Assembly: GCF_002812725.1 (NCBI RefSeq)
Contig: NZ_NMUN01000003.1
Span: 274,548 to 338,547, forward strand
From: Microbacterium sp. BR1
GTDB lineage: Bacteria > Actinomycetota > Actinomycetes > Actinomycetales > Microbacteriaceae
Length of the DNA stretch: 64,000 bases
Direction: 5' to 3'
Within the stretch, counting starts at the first letter, position 1; every line of letters begins with the position of its first letter. Of the stretch, positions 1 to 7,884 are shown one piece after another. Made by a program: the position numbers and the translations under genes. Under the pieces are notes generated by a model. It searched no databases, was not told the DNA's origin, and saw nothing but the letters and a program-made list of their open reading frames with translations.

Positions 1-34
1 CGACGACTACCTCGAGCTCGTGCAGCTGGGCTGA
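1..34 (+). CDS. 3' end of an unidentified CDS
   Basis: An open frame enters from the left edge and ends at TGA (32-34). The visible tail reads DDYLELVQLG, a plausible protein C-terminus with actinobacterial codon use. Too little is present to name the protein. It is followed directly by a perfect palindrome that could terminate its transcript. Confidence 0.45.
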   Translation, partial: DDYLELVQLG

Positions 35-58
35 CCCGGCGCTCGCGACCCACCTCCG

Positions 59-116
59 CGAACGGTCGCGACACGCCGTTCCAGAGTCGTGTGGAACGGC
101 GTGTCGCGACCGTTCG
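59..116. repeat. Intergenic palindrome, family A copy 1
   Basis: Two perfect 25-nt inverted arms (59-83 and 92-116) around an 8-nt loop. The arms begin CGAACGGTCGCGACACGCCG. The same 20-nt arm start recurs at 11297 and, diverged, near 11851. It lies between the partial upstream gene and argS. No T-run follows, so it is a hairpin that may be a terminator or a REP-like element. Confidence 0.75.
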
Positions 117-173
117 GATCCGGTGCTCGCTTCGACAGGCTCCGCGACCGCGGGCCCCACACGGACGCCGAAC

Positions 174-179
174 TAGACT
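174..179 (+). promoter_or_regulatory. -10 box (TAGACT) of argS
   Basis: TAGACT ends 9 nt before the argS ATG, so transcription would start at or within two bases of the start codon (leaderless). No Shine-Dalgarno sequence is present. Confidence 0.55.
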
Positions 180-188
180 GGGCCAGCT

Positions 189-1856
189 ATGAACCCCGAG
201 GATCTCTCCGCCGCCCTGCTCGCCGTCGTCCGCCCGCTCGCCGAGGCGCGACGCCCGGGTTCGACCGACGGACTCACCGCGGCTGACCTGCCGGTCGAGC
301 GTCCGAAGAACCGCGACCACGGCGACTGGGCCTCGAACGCCGCCCTGAAGCTCGCGAAGCTCGTCGGGGCGAACCCGCGCGAGCTCGCGAACGAGATCGC
401 CGAGGCGCTTGCGCAGGCCGAGGGCATCGAGAGCGTGGATGTCGCGGGCCCGGGATTCATCAACATCACCCTCGATGCCGCCACGGCCGGGTCGCTCGCC
501 CGCACGATCGTCGAGGCCGGTGCCGCCTACGGCACGAACGAGTCCCAGCGCGGCAACACGATCAACCTCGAGTTCGTCAGCGCCAACCCCACGGGTCCCA
601 TGCACATCGGGCACACCCGCTGGGCGGCGCTCGGCGACGCCATGGGACGCGTGCTCGCGGCCAGCGGCGCCACGATCGTGCGCGAGTTCTACATCAACGA
701 CGCCGGCGTCCAGATGGACAGGTTCGGTCGATCCGTCCTCGCCGCGGCGAAGGGTGAGCCCACGCCCGAGGACGGCTACCCGGGCTCGTACGTCGAAGAT
801 CTCGCCCGGCGCGTGCTCGCGGTCGAGCCCGGACTGCTCGATCTTCCCGCCGACGAGCAGCTCGCCGTCGCCCGCGAGCGCGCCTACGCGCTCCAGCTCG
901 GCGACCTGCAGAGCTCGCTCGTCAAGTTCAACGTGCACTTCGACGTGTGGTTCAGCGAGCGGACCCTGCACGCCAAGCCGGCGGATGGCGGACCCAGCCT
1001 CGTCGACGAGGCCGTCGATCGACTACGGGCGCAGGGTCACGTCTTCGATGCGGACGGTGCGGTGTGGGTGCGCACGACCGACTTCGGCGACGACAAGGAT
1101 CGGGTCATCCGCAAGTCCGACGGCGAGTACACCTACTTCGCCGCCGACGCCGCGTACTACCTCAACAAGGGCGACCGCGGCTACGCGCACAAGATCTACC
1201 TGCTCGGCGCCGACCACCACGGCTACGTGCACCGGCTGAAGGCGCTCGCGGGCGCGGCGGGCGATGACCCCGACAGGGACATCGAGGTGCTGATCGGCCA
1301 GCTCGTGTCGATCAACGGCGCACGCCTCAGCAAGCGCGCCGGCAATATCATCGAGCTCGACGACCTGCGCGACTGGCTCGGAACGGATGCGTTGCGCTAC
1401 TCGTTGGCGCGGTATCCGGCCGACTCGCCCCTGACGCTCGACCCCGAGATCTTGCGCAAGCGCACGAACGACAACCCGGTCTTCTACGTGCAGTACGCCC
1501 ACGCGCGCACGCACAACGTGGCGCGCAACGCCCTGGACTCGGGTGTCGACCGCAGCGACTTCGCGCCCGAGCTGCTGACGCATGAGACCGAGTCGGCCCT
1601 GCTCGGGGCTCTGCAGGAGTTCCCGCGCATCGTCGGGTTCGCGGCCGAGGTGCGCGAGCCGCATCGCGTCGCCCGGTACCTCGAGGAGCTCGCGGGCCTC
1701 TACCACCGCTGGTACGACAACTGCCGGGTCATTCCGCTCGGCGACGCCCCGATCGAACCCGTCCACCGCACCCGCCTGTGGCTGAACGATGCTACCGGGC
1801 AGGTCCTGCGCAACGGCCTCGACCTGCTCGGCGTCTCGGCGCCCGAACGGATGTAG
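189..1856 (+). CDS. argS: Arginyl-tRNA synthetase
   Basis: Class I aminoacyl-tRNA synthetase that charges tRNA-Arg in the cytoplasm. The protein has 555 residues, the usual ArgRS length. An N-terminal Add-1 type domain (residues 1-90) is followed by the catalytic core with the HIGH signature (HIGH at 139-142, preceded by SANPTGPM). A KMSKS-equivalent loop reads LSKR (380-383). A C-terminal anticodon-binding helical domain ends in the typical DLLGVSAPERM tail. The ATG start is 9 nt after a TAGACT -10 box and has no Shine-Dalgarno, consistent with a leaderless message. It is followed after 2 nt by the LmeA-like gene, so the two are probably co-transcribed. In actinobacteria argS commonly precedes lysA, as here. 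Confidence 0.97.
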   Translation: MNPEDLSAALLAVVRPLAEARRPGSTDGLTAADLPVERPKNRDHGDWASNAALKLAKLVGANPRELANEIAEALAQAEGIESVDVAGPGFINITLDAATAGSLARTIVEAGAAYGTNESQRGNTINLEFVSANPTGPMHIGHTRWAALGDAMGRVLAASGATIVREFYINDAGVQMDRFGRSVLAAAKGEPTPEDGYPGSYVEDLARRVLAVEPGLLDLPADEQLAVARERAYALQLGDLQSSLVKFNVHFDVWFSERTLHAKPADGGPSLVDEAVDRLRAQGHVFDADGAVWVRTTDFGDDKDRVIRKSDGEYTYFAADAAYYLNKGDRGYAHKIYLLGADHHGYVHRLKALAGAAGDDPDRDIEVLIGQLVSINGARLSKRAGNIIELDDLRDWLGTDALRYSLARYPADSPLTLDPEILRKRTNDNPVFYVQYAHARTHNVARNALDSGVDRSDFAPELLTHETESALLGALQEFPRIVGFAAEVREPHRVARYLEELAGLYHRWYDNCRVIPLGDAPIEPVHRTRLWLNDATGQVLRNGLDLLGVSAPERM

Positions 1857-1858
1857 CG

Positions 1859-2668
1859 ATGACCACGCCGCCGGACGTGCCGCCAACCCTGTACTGGGAC
1901 GACGCGCCCCCGCCCCGGCGGAAGCGCCGGTTGTGGCCCTGGATCGTCTCGCTCGGCGTGGTGCTCGTCCTGTTCGGCGGTGCGGCGTTCGCGGGCGAGT
2001 GGCTGGCGCGGGATCTGGTCGAGCGCGGTGTACGCAGCGCCCTCGCGAGCGAGCTCGGCGTGCCGGCAGACCAGGCCGAGGTGCAGGTCGGGGGGCTCGT
2101 CATCCCGCAGCTGATCTCGGGTCGATTCGACGAGGTGCGCATAGAAGCTCAGGATGTCTCGCTCCAGGGCTTCACGGGCGACGTCGAGGTGACCGCGCGC
2201 GGCGTGCCTCTCACGGCGGACGGGCCGCTCGATTCGGCCGAGGCATCCGTCTCTCTCGACCAGGAGCAGCTGCGCACGCTGCTCTCCGGGGTCGAGGGGT
2301 TTCCGGCGGAGTCCCTCGGGCTGTCGGGCACGGACGTGACCATGACGGTCCAGCTCAACGTGTTCGGCGTCGCGGTTCCGATCGGTGTGGGGCTGACCCC
2401 GTCGGCGGCGGGTGGGGCACTGGTCCTCACGCCCGCATCGTTCACGCTGGCCGGCGCAACGGCTGATGCGCAGGGACTGCGCGATCAGTTCGGCTCGGTC
2501 GCCGACGCCGCACTGCAGCCGTGGCAGGTCTGCATCGCCTCGTCTCTCCCCGCGGGGCTGACGCTCACCGACGTTGCGGTGGTCGACCATCAGGTCGTCG
2601 CGCAGTTCGACATCGCCAGCGGGATCCTGGTGGATTCGACCCTGCGCGATTCCGGCGTCTGCGGCTGA
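1859..2668 (+). CDS. LmeA-family (DUF2993) membrane-anchored lipid-binding protein
   Basis: A 269-residue protein. The short proline-rich cytoplasmic N-terminus ends in a basic cluster (RRKRR), followed by one transmembrane segment at about residues 25-45. The extracytoplasmic part shows the alternating beta pattern of the DUF2993/LmeA fold (tubular lipid-binding type): it opens with an amphipathic helix (LARDLVERGVRSALASELG), then a GGLVIPQLISGRFDEV stretch. In mycobacteria LmeA supports lipomannan elongation; that role here is inference from family. The start is the ATG 2 nt after the argS stop. The frame stays open further upstream, but that part overlaps argS and is not credible. It probably forms an operon with argS. 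Confidence 0.75.
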   Translation: MTTPPDVPPTLYWDDAPPPRRKRRLWPWIVSLGVVLVLFGGAAFAGEWLARDLVERGVRSALASELGVPADQAEVQVGGLVIPQLISGRFDEVRIEAQDVSLQGFTGDVEVTARGVPLTADGPLDSAEASVSLDQEQLRTLLSGVEGFPAESLGLSGTDVTMTVQLNVFGVAVPIGVGLTPSAAGGALVLTPASFTLAGATADAQGLRDQFGSVADAALQPWQVCIASSLPAGLTLTDVAVVDHQVVAQFDIASGILVDSTLRDSGVCG

Positions 2669-2780
2669 GCCCGACCCGGGCGCGTCCGACGGATCCATCC
2701 GCCCACCCGCCTCTCTGGCAACACGAGTGCGCGCCGGCCCGAGCGGTCCGACGGATGGGGGCCGCACCCGGCCCGTGCCC

Positions 2781-2786
2781 TAGACT
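2781..2786 (+). promoter_or_regulatory. -10 box (TAGACT) upstream of lysA
   Basis: TAGACT lies in the 215-nt gap before lysA. A start about 7 nt downstream would give a leader of about 90 nt ahead of the GTG at 2884. No riboswitch or leader peptide was recognised in that leader. Confidence 0.45.
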
Positions 2787-2883
2787 TTCAGCAACCGCCG
2801 GGGTGGTGTGTGTAAACCGCCGCCCGCGGATTTGCGTCGGCCCGCGCGTCGATGAACGTCCCGAATCCACCGATTGGTCTGCC

Positions 2884-4323
2884 GTGTCCGTCGCCTCGCC
2901 GCTTGCCCCCGGATGGCTCGTGCCGCCCGCCGACGCGAATGCTCTGGCCGAGCATGTGTGGCCGGCGGCCGCGCGCAGACGTGACGACGGCCAACTCGAA
3001 CTGGGCGGCGTTGCCGTCCGCGACCTCGTGGCGCAGTACGGCACGCCCGTGCTCGTGCTCGACGAGGGCGAGGTCCGCGACCGCGCGCGCCGCACGCGCG
3101 AGGCGTTCCAGGATGTCGCAGCCCGCCATGGCACCCAGGCCCGCGTGTACTACGCCGGCAAGGCGTTCCTCTCCACCGAGGTCGCGCGCTGGGTCACGGA
3201 AGAGGGGTTGCGCGTCGACGTCTGTACGCGCGGCGAGCTCGAGGTCGCTCTCGCCGCCGGCGTGCCCGCGGATCACCTCGGCTTCCACGGCAACAACAAG
3301 TCCGTCACCGAGCTCGAGCGTGCGGTCGAGGTCGGCATCGGCTCGATCGTGATCGACAGCGTGTGGGAGCTCGACCGCCTCGCCGCGATCGTCGCCCGCC
3401 TCGGCCGGGAAGACGGCGGCGCACAGGACGTCCTGTTGCGCGTCAACACCGGAGTGCACGCCGAGACCCACCACTTCCTCGCGACCTCGCACGAGGACCA
3501 GAAGTTCGGCTTCGGTCTCGAGGCCGCCCCGGATCTGGTCGCCCGCGTGCGCGCGACGCCGGGTCTGAACCTCGTCGGGCTGCACTGCCACATCGGATCG
3601 CAGATCTTCGGCACCGACGGCTTCCGCGCGTCCGCCGCACGCCTGCTCGGCGTGCTCGCAGACCTTCCCGGCGGACCGCTGCCGGTGCTGAATCTCGGCG
3701 GGGGCTTCGGCATCGCCTACACCTCGGCCGACGAGCCGACGCCGATCGCCGAGCTCGCCGAGGGCATCGTCTCGGTCGTCGCGAGCGAGGCGCAGCTGCT
3801 CGGCATCCCGGTGCCTTTCCTCGCCTTCGAGCCGGGCCGGAGCATCGTCGGTACCGCCGGTGTCACGCTGTACGAGGTCGGGACGACGAAGGATGTCTCG
3901 GTCGAGACATCCGACGGCGCGAGATCCGGCGTTGCAGCCACGCGTCGCTACGTGAGCGTCGACGGTGGCATGAGCGACAATCCGCGTCCCGCGCTCTACG
4001 ACGCGCAGTTCTCGGCCCGCATCGCCGACCGCACGAGCACGGCCGAGCCCGCGCTCGTGCGCGTGGTCGGCAAGCACTGCGAATCGGGCGACATCGTGGT
4101 CGACGCCGAATACCTGCCCGCCGATGTCGCGCCCGGTGACCTGCTCGCCGTGCCCGCGACGGGGGCGTACTGCTACGCCCTCGCGAGCAACTACAACCAT
4201 GTTCCGAGGCCGCCGATCGTGGCCGTTCGGGACGGAGCGTCGCGCGTGATCGTGCGCGGCGAGACGATCGACGACCTGCTCGCCCGCGACGCCGGGCTTG
4301 CGGGCCGGAGGGGAGACCGATGA
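2884..4323 (+). CDS. lysA: Diaminopimelate decarboxylase
   Basis: PLP enzyme that decarboxylates meso-diaminopimelate to L-lysine, the last step of lysine synthesis. 479 residues from the chosen GTG. The fold-type III barrel carries the PLP lysine in YYAGKAF (Lys93), a GLHCHIGSQ segment, a glycine-rich phosphate loop (LNLGGGFG) and EPGRSIVG, all hallmarks of LysA. The C-terminal beta domain has the substrate-side motif VGKHCESGD. The GTG was chosen because homologues start near PLAPGWLVPPADANALAEHVW. The frame is open upstream, but that part is low-complexity and non-conserved. Its TGA overlaps the ATG of hom (ATGA), so translation of the two is coupled. It is the first gene of lysA-hom-thrC-thrB, a standard actinobacterial aspartate-family order. 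Confidence 0.95.
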   Translation: MSVASPLAPGWLVPPADANALAEHVWPAAARRRDDGQLELGGVAVRDLVAQYGTPVLVLDEGEVRDRARRTREAFQDVAARHGTQARVYYAGKAFLSTEVARWVTEEGLRVDVCTRGELEVALAAGVPADHLGFHGNNKSVTELERAVEVGIGSIVIDSVWELDRLAAIVARLGREDGGAQDVLLRVNTGVHAETHHFLATSHEDQKFGFGLEAAPDLVARVRATPGLNLVGLHCHIGSQIFGTDGFRASAARLLGVLADLPGGPLPVLNLGGGFGIAYTSADEPTPIAELAEGIVSVVASEAQLLGIPVPFLAFEPGRSIVGTAGVTLYEVGTTKDVSVETSDGARSGVAATRRYVSVDGGMSDNPRPALYDAQFSARIADRTSTAEPALVRVVGKHCESGDIVVDAEYLPADVAPGDLLAVPATGAYCYALASNYNHVPRPPIVAVRDGASRVIVRGETIDDLLARDAGLAGRRGDR

Positions 4324-5657
4324 CCGACTACCGCACGCTGCGCGTCGCACTGCTCGGCGCCGGAGCCGTGGGCTCGCAGGTCGCCGGGCTGCTGCTGCGC
4401 CACGGCGACGAACTGGCCGACCGTGCCGGTGCGCGACTCGAGCTCGCCGGCATCGCCGTGCGCGACGTCGACGCGCCGCGCGATGTCGACCTGCCGCGCG
4501 AGCTCTTCACGACGGACGCCGACTCGCTCATCGTCGGCTCCGACATCGTCATCGAGCTGATGGGCGGAATCGAGCCCGCGCGCACGTCGATCCTGCACGC
4601 GATCTCGTCCGGTGCGGACGTCGTCACGGCCAACAAGGCGCTGCTCGCGACCCACGGCACCGAGATCTTCGACGCGGCCGACCAGGTCGGCGCATCCGTC
4701 TACTACGAGGCCGCTGCCGCGGGGGCGATCCCGATCATCCGGCCGCTCCGCGACTCGCTCGCGGGTGACCGCGTCCGCCGCATCATGGGCATCGTGAACG
4801 GCACGACCAACTACATCCTCGATCGCATGGACACCGAGGGCGCCGAGTTCGCGGACGTCCTCGCCGACGCCCAGCGCCTGGGCTACGCCGAGGCCGATCC
4901 GACGGCGGATGTCGAGGGCTACGACGCCGCGCAGAAGGCCGCGATCCTCGCGAGCCTCGCGTTCCACACGAGCGTCCCGCTCGACACCGTGCACCGCGAG
5001 GGCATCACGTCGATCGACGCCTCGCTGATCGAGTCCGCTCGCCACGCCGGCTACGTCGTCAAGCTCCTCGCGGTCTGCGAGCGGATCGAGGATGCCTCCG
5101 GCACCGGACCCGGCACCGCCAGCCGGGACGCGATCTCGGTGCGTGTCTACCCGGCGCTCGTGCCCCGGACACACCCGCTCGCGAGCGTCCACGGCGCCAA
5201 CAACGCCGTGTTCGTCGAGGCCGAGGCCGCCGGGAACCTGATGTTCTACGGCGCGGGCGCCGGGGGAGTGCAGACCGCCTCCGCTGTGCTCGGGGACGTC
5301 GTCTCGGCCGCGCGCCACCACATCGCCGGCGGCGTCGGCGTGGGGGAGTCCACCCGCGCGAACCTGCCGATCCTGCCGATCGGCCGCGTCACGACGCGGT
5401 ACCAGATCACGCTCGAGGTCAGCGACGAGACGGGCGTGCTCGCCACCGTCGCCGGGATCCTCAGCGAGGGACGGGTTTCCATCGCGACCGTCGAGCAGAC
5501 GGTGGTGACGGACCCCGCCGGCGGCCCCGGCATCGCACGCATCGTGATCGGCACACACAAGGCACTCGAGCAGGACCTCAGCGACACCGTCGCGCGACTC
5601 GCCGCCAGCGGCGTGGTCGAGCGCGTTGTCTCGGTTCTGCGGGTAGAAGGAGACTGA
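4320..5657 (+). CDS. hom: Homoserine dehydrogenase
   Basis: Reduces aspartate semialdehyde to homoserine with NAD(P)H, the branch point to threonine and methionine. 445 residues. The Rossmann motif GAGAVGSQ lies near residues 11-18, and the catalytic-region signature is [13 protein letters not shown]-terminal ACT domain (from about residue 360, [19 protein letters not shown]) would give feedback control by threonine, as in other actinobacterial Hom proteins. The ATG overlaps the lysA stop by 4 nt and thrC follows after one base, so this is a tight operon. Monofunctional, with no aspartokinase domain. Confidence 0.96.
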   Translation: MTDYRTLRVALLGAGAVGSQVAGLLLRHGDELADRAGARLELAGIAVRDVDAPRDVDLPRELFTTDADSLIVGSDIVIELMGGIEPARTSILHAISSGADVVTANKALLATHGTEIFDAADQVGASVYYEAAAAGAIPIIRPLRDSLAGDRVRRIMGIVNGTTNYILDRMDTEGAEFADVLADAQRLGYAEADPTADVEGYDAAQKAAILASLAFHTSVPLDTVHREGITSIDASLIESARHAGYVVKLLAVCERIEDASGTGPGTASRDAISVRVYPALVPRTHPLASVHGANNAVFVEAEAAGNLMFYGAGAGGVQTASAVLGDVVSAARHHIAGGVGVGESTRANLPILPIGRVTTRYQITLEVSDETGVLATVAGILSEGRVSIATVEQTVVTDPAGGPGIARIVIGTHKALEQDLSDTVARLAASGVVERVVSVLRVEGD

Positions 5658-5658
5658 C

Positions 5659-6744
5659 ATGGCACACCTCTGGCGCGGAGTCCTCCGCGAATACGCCGAT
5701 CGGCTGGGCGTCACCGACGCGTCGACCGTCGTCACCCTGGGCGAGGGTGGCACCCCGCTGCTGCCCGCCCCGGCACTCTCGCGGCTGACGGGCACGGATG
5801 TCTGGGTCAAGTTCGAGGGCATGAACCCGACCGGGTCCTTCAAGGACCGCGGCATGACCGTCGCCCTGTCGCGTGCCGTCGAGCACGGCGCCAAGGCCGT
5901 CATCTGCGCGTCCACCGGCAACACCTCGGCCTCCGCCGCGGCCTACGCCGCCCACGCGGGCATCACCGCCGCGGTGCTGGTGCCCGAGGGCAAGATCGCG
6001 ATGGGCAAGCTGAGTCAGGCCGTGGCCCACAACGGCAAGCTCATCCAGATCCGCGGCAACTTCGACGACTGCCTCGAGATCGCGCGCGAGCTGGCCGACA
6101 ACTACCCGGTGCACCTCGTCAACTCGGTCAACCCCGATCGCATCGAGGGCCAGAAGACGGCCGCCTACGAGGTCGTCGAGCAGCTCGGCGATGCCCCCGA
6201 CTTCCACCTCATCCCGGTCGGAAACGCGGGCAACTACACCGCCTACTCGCGCGGTTACCGCGAAGAGCTCGACCGCGGCGTCTCCACCCGGCTGCCCCGG
6301 ATGTTCGGTTTCCAGGCCGCGGGCAGCGCCCCGCTCGTCCGCGGTGAGATCGTCCGTCACCCCGAGACCATCGCCAGCGCGATCCGCATCGGCAACCCCG
6401 CCTCGTGGGAGCTGGCGCTCGAGGCGCGCGACGCGACCGACGGGTGGTTCGGCGCGATCGACGACGACCGCATCCTCTCGGCCCAGAAGCTGCTGTCGGG
6501 CGAGGTCGGCATCTTCGTCGAGCCCGCCTCGGCGATCAGCGTCGCGGGTCTGCTCGACCGGGTCGACGCGGGCGTGATCCCGAAGGGGGCGCGCGTCGTG
6601 CTCACGGTCACGGGTCACGGACTGAAGGACCCGCAGTGGGCCCTGCGCCGCGAGGACGGTTCACAGGTCGAGCCGATCGTGGTCGACGCCGAGACATCCG
6701 AAGTCGCCTCCGTGCTCGATCTCGTCCCCCAGTCGATCGCGTGA
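5659..6744 (+). CDS. thrC: Threonine synthase
   Basis: PLP-dependent (fold type II) conversion of O-phosphohomoserine to threonine. 361 residues, the compact form typical of actinobacteria. The PLP lysine lies in GSFKDRG (Lys62). [10 protein letters not shown] forms the phosphate/carboxylate loop and [11 protein letters not shown] binds the PLP phosphate. The start has a good ribosome site (AGAAGGAGA, about 7 nt upstream). It is followed by thrB after 13 nt. Gene order hom-thrC-thrB matches other actinobacteria. Confidence 0.96.
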   Translation: MAHLWRGVLREYADRLGVTDASTVVTLGEGGTPLLPAPALSRLTGTDVWVKFEGMNPTGSFKDRGMTVALSRAVEHGAKAVICASTGNTSASAAAYAAHAGITAAVLVPEGKIAMGKLSQAVAHNGKLIQIRGNFDDCLEIARELADNYPVHLVNSVNPDRIEGQKTAAYEVVEQLGDAPDFHLIPVGNAGNYTAYSRGYREELDRGVSTRLPRMFGFQAAGSAPLVRGEIVRHPETIASAIRIGNPASWELALEARDATDGWFGAIDDDRILSAQKLLSGEVGIFVEPASAISVAGLLDRVDAGVIPKGARVVLTVTGHGLKDPQWALRREDGSQVEPIVVDAETSEVASVLDLVPQSIA

Positions 6745-6757
6745 GTGGGGCGACCGC

Positions 6758-7750
6758 GTGAACACAGCCCCTCGGGCTACCGACCCCGCCCCGCGGACAA
6801 CAACGGCAGCCCCGCGGACCCGGGTGGTCCGCGTTCCCGCGACCAGCGCGAACCTCGGGCCCGGTTTCGACACCCTCGGCCTCGCGCTGAGCGTCTACGA
6901 CGAAATCCTCTTCACCGAGCTGCCCGAACCCGGTCTCGAGGTTCTCGTCGAGGGTGAGGGCGCGGAAGACGTCGCACGGGATGGGTCGAACCTGGTCGTC
7001 CGCGCCATAACCTACGCGTTCGCGGCGTTCGGGCAGGAGATGCCCGGGCTGCGGCTCGAGGCGCACAACACGATCCCGCACGGGCGCGGCATGGGCTCTT
7101 CGGGGGCGGCCGTCGTGTCGGGGCTCGTCATCGCCCGCGCGCTCCTCGAAGGCACGGTCGAGGTCACGGACGACGACCTGCTGCGCCTGGCGACCGAGCT
7201 GGAGGGGCACCCCGACAACGTCGCCCCCGCTCTCTTCGGCGGTCTGACGATCGCGTGGATCACCCCCGAGGGTCCGCAGCACAAGAAGCTGCTCGTCCAC
7301 CGCGGCGTCGCACCGCTGGTCTTCGTCCCCGGCTTCACGATGTCGACATCCCTCGCCCGCAGCCTGCAACCGTTGAGCGTGCCGCGCGAGGATGCCGTGT
7401 TCAACGTCTCGCGATCGGCCCTGCTGATCGCCGCGCTGACACAGAGCCCCGAGCTGCTGCTCGCCGCCACAGAAGACCGACTGCACCAGGAGTACCGTGC
7501 CGAGGCCATGCCCGAGACGCTCCGCATCGTGCGGGCGCTGCGCTTGGCCGGGTTCGCCGCTGTCGTGTCGGGCGCGGGTCCGAGCATCCTCGTCCTCGCG
7601 GACGGTCCGGGGCGGCGCCTCGAAGCCGCCGACGTCGTCGCACGCGAGGCCGACACCGCCTGGGACGCCCTCATGCTGGCCGTCGACTTCAAAGGTGCTA
7701 CAGTGAGGGAACACACGGAGGGTGCCACACAGCCATTTTCGGCCGGGTGA
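6758..7750 (+). CDS. thrB: Homoserine kinase
   Basis: GHMP-family kinase that phosphorylates homoserine, feeding ThrC. 330 residues. The N-terminal [21 protein letters not shown] is the family's substrate/ATP lobe start. The GHMP glycine-rich loop is [13 protein letters not shown] (about residues 106-118), and a C-terminal [11 protein letters not shown] motif is present. The first about 25 residues are Ala/Thr/Pro-rich and not conserved, so the true start could be slightly internal. The GTG at 6758 is used because no better ribosome site is seen downstream. The end of the gene contains the putative rho promoter. Confidence 0.94.
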   Translation: MNTAPRATDPAPRTTTAAPRTRVVRVPATSANLGPGFDTLGLALSVYDEILFTELPEPGLEVLVEGEGAEDVARDGSNLVVRAITYAFAAFGQEMPGLRLEAHNTIPHGRGMGSSGAAVVSGLVIARALLEGTVEVTDDDLLRLATELEGHPDNVAPALFGGLTIAWITPEGPQHKKLLVHRGVAPLVFVPGFTMSTSLARSLQPLSVPREDAVFNVSRSALLIAALTQSPELLLAATEDRLHQEYRAEAMPETLRIVRALRLAGFAAVVSGAGPSILVLADGPGRRLEAADVVAREADTAWDALMLAVDFKGATVREHTEGATQPFSAG

Positions 7751-7884
7751 ATCTGGCCTCCGATCGCAATCTGCGAAGCACTGCATGCCCCCCGAATCTT
7801 TCTTCATTCTTTCGGCGTGGGCGGGTGTCCGCCGCGGCGACATCGCATGCAGTCGTGTTCATTCACACGTGCAAGGGAGTACTC
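7699..7884 (+). promoter_or_regulatory. Promoter and long 5' leader of rho
   Basis: TACAGT (7699-7704), inside the end of thrB, is a plausible -10 box. The leader that would result (about 175 nt) contains a 9-bp inverted pair ACTGCATGC (7780-7788) / GCATGCAGT (7845-7853) enclosing a GGCGGG-TGT-CCGCC hairpin, then AAGGGAG before the GTG. Autoregulation of rho through its leader is known in other bacteria; here it is inference. Confidence 0.4.

Noticed and set aside
2521..2883. Upstream extension of the lysA frame
   Set aside because: It overlaps the LmeA-like gene and is low-complexity. Family alignments start near residue 1 of the chosen GTG form.
7255..7884. Upstream extension of the rho frame (964 codons in total)
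   Set aside because: It overlaps conserved thrB and is Arg-rich. The GTG at 7885 has a ribosome site.
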